Source: UBA4717 sp045580165
GTDB lineage: Bacteria > Bacillota > Clostridia > Oscillospirales > CAG-272
Length of the DNA: 64,000 nt
Direction: 5' to 3'
NCBI GenBank assembly: GCA_045580165.1
Contig: JAZNNG010000030.1
Location: 1-64,000 of the forward strand
Position numbers and translations under genes: made by a program. Positions 34,275 to 41,688 of the stretch are shown here, in pieces. Under the pieces are notes generated by a model, which was given only the letters and a program-made list of their open reading frames with translations, was not told the origin of the DNA and searched no databases. Position 1 is the stretch's first letter. Each line of letters starts with the position of its first letter.

Positions 34275-35459
34275 ATGTCAAAACGCAGAGCAAGCGGTGA
34301 CGGCACACTGCGAAAGCGTGAGGACGGTCGGTGGGAAGGACGTCTTGTGGTTGGCACAAAGAAAAACGGACTGCCGCTGTATAAATGCTTCCTCAATAAG
34401 TCACAGAAGGAAGTCCTCTCGCAGATGGATTTGTATAAAGAAAATCTCAAAGGTGCTGAGCTGTGCGAAGACTACCGCATGACACTCGGCGAGTGGCTTG
34501 ACAAATGGATAACGGAGCACATGGCATTCAGTATAAGAGAAAACACAAAGAAACGGTACAGGCAGTATATCGAATATATAAAACCACATCTCGGACACAA
34601 ACAGGTGTCAGTAATCACAACCGCAGACGTGCAGAAGATGTACAATAAGCTCAAAGCAAACGGACGCAAGGCGTGCCATCCGACAATGGAACATCAACTA
34701 TCCGACAGCATGGTCAGAAGCATCCACATGATGCTTCACGAAGCTATGGAATACGCCATGCGTGAGCATATGATTCTGAAAAATCCTACTGTGGGTACAA
34801 CGATACCCAAAGCCGTAGTAAAGGAAATGCATGTGCTGAATGAAAAACAGATTCAAACATTCCTGGAAGCGATCAAAAGAGACGAGATATGGGGCGACTT
34901 CTTCTACCTCGAATTGATGACTGGGCTGCGTCGTGGTGAGATCTGTGCGCTGAAATGGAGTGACTTCGATGAAGCGGAAGGAAATCTTTCCGTCAGCCGT
35001 ACACTTCACAATGATGGTACAACTGGGGACACAAAAACCTACAGCGGACTGCGGACGATCAAGCTTCCGCAAAGTGCAGCCGATATGTTGAGAGCGCGAA
35101 AGCAGACAGCAATATCGGAATGGATCTTCCCGAACCCATTGAATACGGAGAATGCCGTCTCGGGAAATGCAGCATACAGCAGGCTGAAAAAACTTCTGAA
35201 AGAGTGTAATCTCCCGAGCATTCGATTCCATGATCTTCGACACACCTTCGCAACACAGGCGATCGCGGGCGGCGTTGATCCGAAAAGTCTGTCGCATATG
35301 CTCGGTCATACAAAGGCAAGCTTCTCTCTCGATCGATACACGCACGTCACAAGCGAGATGCAGACGAGTGCTGCAGAAGTGATGGGAAACTTCTATGAGG
35401 GAATCATAGGAAAGGAGGTTGCAAAATGGGCAGACGAAAAAACGGAACGGGAGGCGTAA
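34275..35459 (+). CDS. Tyrosine recombinase/integrase 1
   Basis: The start at 34275 has AAAGGAG upstream. The protein has 394 residues: an N-terminal arm-binding region (GDGTLRKREDGRWEGRLVVG, about 1-55), a SAM-like core-binding domain (about 65-150) and the catalytic domain with Arg in TGLRRGEI, HDLRHTFAT, the second His in LGHTKAS and the nucleophile Tyr in LDRYTHV. All catalytic residues are present, so it should be active. Its 3' end overlaps integrase 2 by 34 nt. Genes of this type move integrative conjugative elements and prophages. Confidence 0.95.
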   Translation: MSKRRASGDGTLRKREDGRWEGRLVVGTKKNGLPLYKCFLNKSQKEVLSQMDLYKENLKGAELCEDYRMTLGEWLDKWITEHMAFSIRENTKKRYRQYIEYIKPHLGHKQVSVITTADVQKMYNKLKANGRKACHPTMEHQLSDSMVRSIHMMLHEAMEYAMREHMILKNPTVGTTIPKAVVKEMHVLNEKQIQTFLEAIKRDEIWGDFFYLELMTGLRRGEICALKWSDFDEAEGNLSVSRTLHNDGTTGDTKTYSGLRTIKLPQSAADMLRARKQTAISEWIFPNPLNTENAVSGNAAYSRLKKLLKECNLPSIRFHDLRHTFATQAIAGGVDPKSLSHMLGHTKASFSLDRYTHVTSEMQTSAAEVMGNFYEGIIGKEVAKWADEKTEREA

Positions 35460-36820
35460 GCCTTCGTAAAGACGGACGGTGGGAAGGACGTGTCGTCATT
35501 GGCTACGATGAAAAAGGTTTACCCAAAACGAAGAATGTCCTTGCCAAAACAAAAGGCGAATGTCTTGCAAAGCTGAAAGCGCTCAAAGAAAATCTTGTTA
35601 CCCAGGACAAGCCGAAGTACAGTAAACAGATGACCTTCGGTGAGTGGATCGACTTCTGGTTCCGCGAATTCTGCTCCCCTCGGCTAAAAGATTCCACGAA
35701 GCAAACGTACGGTTACCGAATCTATAAGCAGATCATTCCGAACATCGGTCATATCCCGCTGAGTGAACTGAAAACAAGCGATCTGCAAGCGTTCTACGCC
35801 AATCTGAAAACTGACGGACGGCTCATTCGCCGTGATTTGAACGGAGGTACGCTGTCAGATTCTCATATACGAGCTATCCATACGCACTGCAATGCATCAC
35901 TGAACAAAGCTGTGGAGGAAGGACTCATATTCAAAAATCCTGCAAGCGAGTGCAGATTACCGCCGAAGCGATACGCAGAGATGAAGGTACTGACACACGC
36001 CGAGATCCACCGTCTGCTTGTCCAAGCAAAGGAAGAAGATATGTTTGAAATGTTCTTCCTCGATCTGTCCACGGGACTGCGACGCGGAGAACTCATTGCA
36101 TTGCAGTGGGATGATGTGGACTTCGAGAAAGAGGAACTCCATATCAAGCGTCAGGTGAACCGAGTAAACGGAGAGCTTGTAATCAGTACACCGAAAACGA
36201 AAAACTCTGTGCGGAGAATCAAGTTGTCGAAACTGACATTGTATGTACTGACAGAATACAAAAGGAATGCAAAAAGCAAATGGCTGTTTCCGTCGCCGCT
36301 GAACGATGATGTTCCGAGGGAACCGTCTGCTTGCAGAAAACGGTTATCAAGAATTCTTGAGCACGCTGGATGCAAACACGTTCGCTTCCATGACCTGCGT
36401 CATACCTTCGCAACAATGGCGCTGGAAAACGGTATTGACATCAAAACCCTCGCCGAAATCCTCGGACATAATACAGTTTCTACCGCACTCAATACTTACA
36501 CGCATAGTACGGCGAAGATGCAGGAATTTGCAGCACGACGTATCGACCGTGTAATCGGCCGTGTAGACGATGATGCGGAGCAAAACATCGGCACTACCAC
36601 CAACCTTTCGAGCGCCACAGAGCCTGTATTCGCGCCGTACAAGGGAAAAAAGAGAAAGCCCGGCACAGGCTACATAAAGCAGCTCTCCGCGAATTGTTGG
36701 CAGGGGAGATATACACCGCGAATAGATGGCAAGCGCGTGAGTTATAACGTGTACGGCAGGACGGAAGCGGAATGTGAAGCGAAGCTGGCGGAGGTTATAC
36801 GAGAGAAAAGAAATTGGTGA
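35426..36820 (+). CDS. Tyrosine recombinase/integrase 2 with an extra C-terminal arm-like domain
   Basis: The protein has 464 residues and begins inside integrase 1 with AAAGGAGG upstream. The N-terminal arm domain (GTGGVSLRKDGRWEGRVVIG), core-binding domain and catalytic set (TGLRRGEL, HDLRHTFAT, LGHNTV, Tyr in LNTYTHS) are intact. After residue 400 it has a further segment, GTGYIKQLSANCWQGRYTPR followed by GRTEAECEAKLAEV, which has the same layout as the N-terminal arm domain. Most integrases of this family lack a second copy. It is related to integrase 1 but well diverged. Confidence 0.95.
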   Translation: MGRRKNGTGGVSLRKDGRWEGRVVIGYDEKGLPKTKNVLAKTKGECLAKLKALKENLVTQDKPKYSKQMTFGEWIDFWFREFCSPRLKDSTKQTYGYRIYKQIIPNIGHIPLSELKTSDLQAFYANLKTDGRLIRRDLNGGTLSDSHIRAIHTHCNASLNKAVEEGLIFKNPASECRLPPKRYAEMKVLTHAEIHRLLVQAKEEDMFEMFFLDLSTGLRRGELIALQWDDVDFEKEELHIKRQVNRVNGELVISTPKTKNSVRRIKLSKLTLYVLTEYKRNAKSKWLFPSPLNDDVPREPSACRKRLSRILEHAGCKHVRFHDLRHTFATMALENGIDIKTLAEILGHNTVSTALNTYTHSTAKMQEFAARRIDRVIGRVDDDAEQNIGTTTNLSSATEPVFAPYKGKKRKPGTGYIKQLSANCWQGRYTPRIDGKRVSYNVYGRTEAECEAKLAEVIREKRNW

Positions 36821-36833
36821 AGGAGAGATAAAA

Positions 36834-37229
36834 ATGAGCATAACAAGATCATTGTGTTTGATTAAAAAGACAGACACATCGGATATCTTAACTCGAGTGG
36901 ACAAGGACATTATACGGGACATCAGTTGGAAAGACAGATGCTTAGATCTGTGGTTGGGTGAATTCTTGGCGGTAAAGCACAGTTGGGAAATCGTATCCAC
37001 AAGTGAAGATCGCGTGTTTATGGCAAGGATTTCATATCCTGTAATGCTTGAACTGGTGGAAGTATTGGAAAGAGAAGATTACGCTTACTGTGGAGATTCG
37101 TTCGGGTATTTTGAAGGTGATGAAGATGTTTACAGAATCATCCGGAATATGACACCTTACTTTAGAGAAATGGTGGATCAGTATGTGGAAGGAGAACATG
37201 AATTTATTTACATAGATGCAGGGGACTGA
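36834..37229 (+). CDS. Hypothetical protein, mobile-element cargo
   Basis: The start at 36834 has AGGAGAG 6 nt upstream and lies 13 nt after integrase 2, so it is probably in the same operon. The 131-residue acidic soluble protein contains WKDRCLDLWLGEFLAVKHSWE and YFREMVDQYVEGEHEFIYIDAGD. The family was not recognised. It has no membrane segment or known motif. Confidence 0.7.
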   Translation: MSITRSLCLIKKTDTSDILTRVDKDIIRDISWKDRCLDLWLGEFLAVKHSWEIVSTSEDRVFMARISYPVMLELVEVLEREDYAYCGDSFGYFEGDEDVYRIIRNMTPYFREMVDQYVEGEHEFIYIDAGD

Positions 37230-37447
37230 ACGCAAGGTGTGAGGTCAAAAATTGCGATGCAGGAACCAAAGAAAAAGATCGTTTGCAGGATTTTGCAAAA
37301 ATTTATACTTGCAGTAAATAAGCGAAAAGTAAAGAGAGGATAGGCAAATAAACAGCAGGATATTCAGAAATGAATACTGAATATATCTATTACGTAATTG
37401 TTTTGTTCCTATGCATAACAATTGATAGTTTTGAAAAGAGGTAATAA

Positions 37448-37669
37448 ATGAATATAAAAAGTCCACGATATGCAAAACTTCGGATTAGAAATAATATATG
37501 CTATCCTGTAGTACGGATACATTTTGAAACCAATCAAGTCACACTAAGAGAAAATGAAAAAGTATTTAATACTGTTAACATTCACAATGTGGAATTCGAT
37601 TTTTCAGATTTATCAAATGAGGAGAAGGTTGAATTTTGTAAATATTTAGAAAAAACAGTGTTCAAATAA
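37448..37669 (+). CDS. Hypothetical small protein upstream of the TIR genes
   Basis: The 73-residue protein is preceded by AGAGGT. It has a strand-rich first half (RIRNNICYPVVRIHFETNQVTLR) and an acidic helix at the end. It was not recognised. It is AT-rich like the TIR genes, but a TATAAT at 37680 separates it from them, so whether it belongs to their operon is unclear. Confidence 0.65.
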   Translation: MNIKSPRYAKLRIRNNICYPVVRIHFETNQVTLRENEKVFNTVNIHNVEFDFSDLSNEEKVEFCKYLEKTVFK

Positions 37670-37721
37670 CTCTATTTATGTTATAATATAATAAAATGTT
37701 TGAGCATAAAGAGGGATAAAA

Positions 37722-38414
37722 ATGGGACACAAAGTATTTGTATCGTACAAATATGCTGACTCAGATGTTAAGCAATTAACTAATAGCTGGTATCATACAG
37801 ATACCGTTCGTACATATGTCGACAAGTTAGAAGAATATATTTCTGACGTATCAGATCATATTTACAAAGGGGAAACAGATGGTGAAGATTTATCGAGACT
37901 GTCTGATGAGGCGATTTGGAGAAAATTAAAAGATCGTATATATGATAGTACACTAACGATCGTAATGATTTCCAAAGGAATGCGTGTGACATATTTGCCT
38001 GATAGAGAGCAATGGATACCGTGGGAAATTTCGTATTCTTTGAAAGAAGTGTCGAGAAAGAATATCAGTGGTAATTCCGTAACGAGTTCAAGCAATGCTC
38101 TGCTTGCAGTAATCCTTCCCGATGCAAACGGATCATATGAATACTTTACGCATATGAAATCATGTTGCGCTAACCCTTGTCGTTATTTTAATACGAGTTT
38201 TTTGTTTGAGATAATGAGAAAGAACATGTTTAATCTAAAACAACCTGATAAAAAGGAGTGTGATGACGGTTCTACAGTATATTATGGAGATAGTAGTTAC
38301 ATCTCTACAGTTAAATGGGAAGATTTTATAAAATCTCCTGAATCTTATATTAATAAGGCGTATGATATTCAAAGCAAAATTGAGAAATACGATGTTTGCA
38401 AGGAGTTGGATTGA
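37722..38414 (+). CDS. TIR-like (ThsB-type, DUF1863) protein
   Basis: The protein has 230 residues. The N-terminus KVFVSYKYAD (4-13) and the later TIVMISKGM and WIPWEISYSL (Glu102 at the catalytic glutamate position after a Trp) define the MTH538-like TIR fold used by Thoeris ThsB, which makes a cyclic ADP-ribose signal from NAD upon phage infection. A Lys-rich middle and a C-terminal domain (150-230) of unknown role follow. It heads a three-gene operon (gaps 20 and 12 nt). No ThsA-like SIR2/SLOG gene is present nearby. The sensing or signalling role is inferred. Confidence 0.85.
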   Translation: MGHKVFVSYKYADSDVKQLTNSWYHTDTVRTYVDKLEEYISDVSDHIYKGETDGEDLSRLSDEAIWRKLKDRIYDSTLTIVMISKGMRVTYLPDREQWIPWEISYSLKEVSRKNISGNSVTSSSNALLAVILPDANGSYEYFTHMKSCCANPCRYFNTSFLFEIMRKNMFNLKQPDKKECDDGSTVYYGDSSYISTVKWEDFIKSPESYINKAYDIQSKIEKYDVCKELD

Positions 38415-38434
38415 ATTTATAGGAGTACAAAAAG

Positions 38435-39028
38435 ATGAGAAAATATGTTTTTAATGAGGGAAGTTTTTCCTCATATAAGGTTTCGACATTAACTGAATCG
38501 CGAGAACCAATTTTGCGACATGATGCATTTTCTGGAGAATCAAGAATAACTGTATTTATATCTCATAAGCATAGTGATTTAGAAGAATTAAAAGGAATAA
38601 TTGGTTTTTTGGAAAAAAACTATAATGTTAAGTGTTATATTGATAGCAGAGATCCAAGTATGCCCCAAATAACTTCAGGTGAAACTGCAAATAAAATTAA
38701 AGAAAGAATTAGAAATTGTAAAAAATTTATTTTATTAGCTACAGAAGATGCTATTGAATCTAAATGGTGCAATTGGGAACTGGGTTTTGGCGATGCCAAT
38801 AAGTTTAAAGATCACATTGCATTGTTTCCGATTAAAAAAGCAGATACTTCGGAAAATGCTTATAAGGGAAATGAATATATGCAGATATATCCGTATATTT
38901 CTTATTTTGGACAGGACGAAAAATATAGCGATGGAAAAATTATCGCTCCCGGATATTACGTCAGAGAAATTAAGCCGGATGGAAGTGGCGGAATTATAGT
39001 TCCATTGGAGAGATGGCTTAAAAGTTAA
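38435..39028 (+). CDS. TIR-domain protein 2
   Basis: The protein has 197 residues. After a 35-residue lead-in, the TIR fold runs from ITVFISHKHSD (38-48) through CYIDSRDP to SKWCNWELGFG, where Glu115 fits the catalytic NADase glutamate of active TIR domains. It is more typical of TIR than protein 1, and the two are not close copies. The C-terminal 60 residues contain a tyrosine-rich stretch and a short strand pair. An AGGAGT ribosome site precedes it. Paired TIRs could be separate sensors feeding one effector, as in multi-ThsB Thoeris loci. Confidence 0.88.
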   Translation: MRKYVFNEGSFSSYKVSTLTESREPILRHDAFSGESRITVFISHKHSDLEELKGIIGFLEKNYNVKCYIDSRDPSMPQITSGETANKIKERIRNCKKFILLATEDAIESKWCNWELGFGDANKFKDHIALFPIKKADTSENAYKGNEYMQIYPYISYFGQDEKYSDGKIIAPGYYVREIKPDGSGGIIVPLERWLKS

Positions 39029-39040
39029 TGGAGGTAATTT

Positions 39041-39451
39041 ATGGAAAACAAACATAAGCACTTAGACTATATTCAAGGTGTAATTAACAGAATGGCAAGT
39101 AACTCGTTTGCTTTGAAAGGATGGGCGGTTACATTAATTGCAGGTATTTTCGTTTTGGCGGGAAAAGATACTGACAAAATGTATTTCCTTGTAGCATACA
39201 TTCCAATCATTGTTTTTTGGGGGCTGGATGCATTTTATTTGCTACAAGAAAGACTATATCGCTCACTGTATAACAAGGTGAGAAAGATGGAAGAAAATGA
39301 AATTGATTTCAGTATGAACGCTTATTTGGATGAATTCAAAACAGATAAGAACACATGGTGGAATTGTATGCTATCTAAAACAGAGCTGTGGTTTTATCTA
39401 CCGTTAGGCTTGGTATCAACGGGTATCATTATTCTGACCGCGTTACTGTGA
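39041..39451 (+). CDS. Small membrane protein, candidate effector of the TIR module
   Basis: The 136-residue protein has a charged N-terminal helix (about 1-23), membrane segments at about 25-41, 47-66 and 116-135, and a charged helix between the second and third (QERLYRSLYNKVRKMEENE). This topology resembles small membrane-disrupting effectors of defence operons such as SLATT-type proteins, though the family was not identified. A TGGAGG ribosome site lies in the 12-nt gap after TIR 2, so the genes are tightly coupled. Confidence 0.75.
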   Translation: MENKHKHLDYIQGVINRMASNSFALKGWAVTLIAGIFVLAGKDTDKMYFLVAYIPIIVFWGLDAFYLLQERLYRSLYNKVRKMEENEIDFSMNAYLDEFKTDKNTWWNCMLSKTELWFYLPLGLVSTGIIILTALL

Positions 39452-39654
39452 TCTCAATAATATAATATACTTAAGTCGATAACCGCAGTTCAAAATCTGC
39501 ACCGCAGTAACCAAAGAAAAGGGCGCTCGAGCAAACCTACTCCAACGCCAAATGTATTCATGTGGTCACTGACTATGGTCAAACATGTGGTCAAATAATT
39601 TCGGTATCCCATCATTTGGTAGAGCATACCCTGTATTTTCCAAAAAAGCAAAAA
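39452..39654. other. Candidate attachment/arm-site region at the island end
   Basis: This stretch has no gene. It carries three direct repeats of TRTGGTCA (39561-39568, 39574-39581, 39586-39593; spacing 13 and 12 nt) and, at 39484-39520, a sequence like the T-arm and 3' end of a tRNA (CGCAGTTCAAAATCTGC, later AACCA). These suggest integrase arm sites and an old attachment site next to tRNA-Pro. Confidence 0.45.
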
Positions 39655-39688
39655 AATAAAGCCGAAAACGATCGTTTTCGGCTTTATT
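39655..39688 (-). terminator. Terminator of tRNA-Pro
   Basis: A 34-nt perfect palindrome built on AAAGCCGAAAACG is followed, on the minus strand, by a T-rich run. It begins immediately after the encoded CCA end of the tRNA. Confidence 0.85.
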
Positions 39689-39764
39689 TGGTCTGAGTGA
39701 CAAGACTTGAACTTGCGGCCTCTACCACCCCAAGGTAGCGCGCTACCAACTGCGCCACACCCAG
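39689..39764 (-). tRNA. tRNA-Pro (anticodon GGG)
   Basis: The minus strand folds as a standard 76-nt tRNA with the CCA end encoded. The acceptor stem is CTGGGTG/CACTCAG (one G-T), the D arm holds AGTTGGTA, the anticodon stem is CTACC/GGTAG with loop TTGGGGT giving anticodon GGG, and the T arm is GCAAG TTCAAGT CTTGT. The CTGGGTGTGGCGCAG start is typical of bacterial tRNA-Pro. The gene's 3' end faces the mobile island, as expected for an integration target. Confidence 0.95.
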
Positions 39765-39850
39765 ACGTCGACCTTGTAAGTATATCACAATGTTTTCCCT
39801 AAGTCAATACCTTTTTGAAACTTTTTTTATTTATTTTCCGTGCTTGTCCG

Positions 39851-39879
39851 TTGACAATATTATCTCTCTCGATTATAAT
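39851..39879 (+). promoter_or_regulatory. Promoter of the EamA transporter gene
   Basis: TTGACA, 17 nt, TATAAT on the plus strand, 31 nt before the start codon. Confidence 0.85.
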
Positions 39880-39910
39880 TGTGTTGGACTACTGATTTGA
39901 AGGGAAAAAT

Positions 39911-40810
39911 ATGAAACAATCTACAAAAGCACTGCTCGCGGTTTTCTGCGGCAACTCTATATTCGGCTTCAGCTTTCTTGCATCTCGTCTTATACTTTCG
40001 AGAACGTCTGTATTCGTTCTCCTTTCCACCCGTTTTATACTCGCTTTTATTATTATGAACTTACTCGTTCTCACGGGTGTTTGCAAGCTGAATCTTCGCG
40101 GCAAAAACGTACTTGGAGTTATTCTTCTCGGAATGTGTCAGCCGGTTATCTACTTCATCTGCGAAAGCTACGGCATTGAGCTCACCAACTCCTCGTTTTC
40201 GGGAACGCTCATTGCCATGGTGCCTATATTCGCGTTTTTCTTTGCGGCACTGATGATCGGCGAAAAATTCAAGCTTTCTCAACTGCTATGGGCAATATGT
40301 TCGGTTGCCGGCGTAGTTATTATTTCGCTTGATAAGAGTGATGACAGTCCCGTCACGCTTCTCGGAATAATACTGCTTCTCGGCGCCGTGCTGACGGGCG
40401 CGCTTTTCAACGTCATCAGCAAAAAGACCTCGTCCGAATTCACGCCATTTGAGCGCACCTACGTTATGTTTGCGCTCGGATCGCTGATTTTCACGGTCTG
40501 CGCTTTGTTTGAAACATCGGGAAGACTTCCCACCATTGTTGCAGAGCTTATCGGCGACCCGTATTTCACGGTGCCGCTTATATTCTTATCTTTGCTTTCA
40601 TCCGTAGTTGCGTTTCTGTTACTCAACTACGCGACCACCTACATCCCCGTACGTCAGACGTCGATATTCTCCTGCCTGACCACAGTAGTTTCCATTTTCG
40701 CAGGGATAATCTTTCTTAACGAGCCGTTTGGCGGAGCGCGCCAGGTTATCGGCTCGGCTCTCATACTTATCGGCGTTTATATGGTAAGCATTGCGAGCGA
40801 GAAAAAGTAA
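39911..40810 (+). CDS. DMT-superfamily (EamA) transporter
   Basis: The 299-residue protein has ten membrane helices in two EamA repeats (about 1-140 and 150-295), with the characteristic ELTNSSFSGTLIAMVPIFAFFFAALMIGEKF in the first repeat and YIPVRQTSIFSCLTTVVSIFAGIIFLNEPFGGARQVIGSALILIGVYMV in the second. Family members export or exchange metabolites such as amino acids and related molecules; the substrate cannot be predicted. It is transcribed away from tRNA-Pro from its own promoter. Confidence 0.9.
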   Translation: MKQSTKALLAVFCGNSIFGFSFLASRLILSRTSVFVLLSTRFILAFIIMNLLVLTGVCKLNLRGKNVLGVILLGMCQPVIYFICESYGIELTNSSFSGTLIAMVPIFAFFFAALMIGEKFKLSQLLWAICSVAGVVIISLDKSDDSPVTLLGIILLLGAVLTGALFNVISKKTSSEFTPFERTYVMFALGSLIFTVCALFETSGRLPTIVAELIGDPYFTVPLIFLSLLSSVVAFLLLNYATTYIPVRQTSIFSCLTTVVSIFAGIIFLNEPFGGARQVIGSALILIGVYMVSIASEKK

Positions 40811-40813
40811 GCT

Positions 40814-41491
40814 TTATTCCGCCGATATTTCGGTGACGGTGATCTTGCCGTCCTCGTATACGAATTTGACCTCATGACCCGAGTAACGCATTCCGTACAC
40901 TCTGCCGACCTCGTTTTTATACGACGGCTTCGGGTCGTGCTCGAGTAGCTTTACAATTTCCGCAAGCGTGGCGTCATCTGCCGCGCTTGCGGCTTTTTGA
41001 CTGATTACAACCTCAACGTGATGCTCGGCGGTCTTTTCCGCATAGCCGCCGACGGCCGTTGGTATCGAGTCGAAATTCGGAAGATAGGGCTTGATGTCAT
41101 AGATGGGCGTGCCGTTCATAAGATCGACGCCCGTTACAGTCAGAACGGGACCGCGCTTATCGTCAAACGTGATCTTCTCGAGCTTCACCACCGTGAGCCC
41201 GATCGGATTCGGACGGTAGGGTGAGCGCGAGGCAAACACCCCTACACGGCGGTTGCCGCCAAGCCGCGGCGGTCTTACGGTGGGCGAGAACTTGTCTCTT
41301 TCACACTCCGAAAAATTCCATATAAGCCATATATGCGAGAAATCCTCAAGACCTCTTACGGCGTCGGGATTTCTGTATGCTTTTTCAAAAATTATCTCGG
41401 ACTTTACTGTGTCAGCGATACCGCTTTGACGCGGTACTCCGAACTTGTATTCAAACCCGTTGTGTATTTTTGCGATGATCTTCACGGACAC
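40814..41491 (-). CDS. trmO: tRNA N6-methyltransferase TrmO (TsaA family)
   Basis: The 225-residue protein has the TsaA beta-barrel start (IAKIHNGFEYKFGVPRQ), the SAM-binding block FSPTVRPPRLGGNRRVGVFASRSPYRPNPIGL and DLMNGTPIYDIKPYLP. TrmO methylates N6 of threonylcarbamoyladenosine 37 in tRNAs that read ACN codons. It is convergent with the EamA gene with only 3 nt between the stop codons. It is longer than the minimal TsaA domain and has the usual C-terminal lid. Confidence 0.92.
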   Translation of the reverse strand: MSVKIIAKIHNGFEYKFGVPRQSGIADTVKSEIIFEKAYRNPDAVRGLEDFSHIWLIWNFSECERDKFSPTVRPPRLGGNRRVGVFASRSPYRPNPIGLTVVKLEKITFDDKRGPVLTVTGVDLMNGTPIYDIKPYLPNFDSIPTAVGGYAEKTAEHHVEVVISQKAASAADDATLAEIVKLLEHDPKPSYKNEVGRVYGMRYSGHEVKFVYEDGKITVTEISAE

Positions 41492-41688
41492 ATCTCCTTA
41501 TTATTCTTTACTAAATGGTACAATATCCGCACGCGAAAATCAAGGGGAAACGGGTGAAATATGTGAAAATTTTACATCAAATAAATACATTTTTTGCGCA
41601 TAAACGTGTTTATTCCTATATACAAAAGAGAAAAATTGTGTTATAATCATAAAGTTAAAAAACTGATTTATAAAAAGAGGAAACAGCT

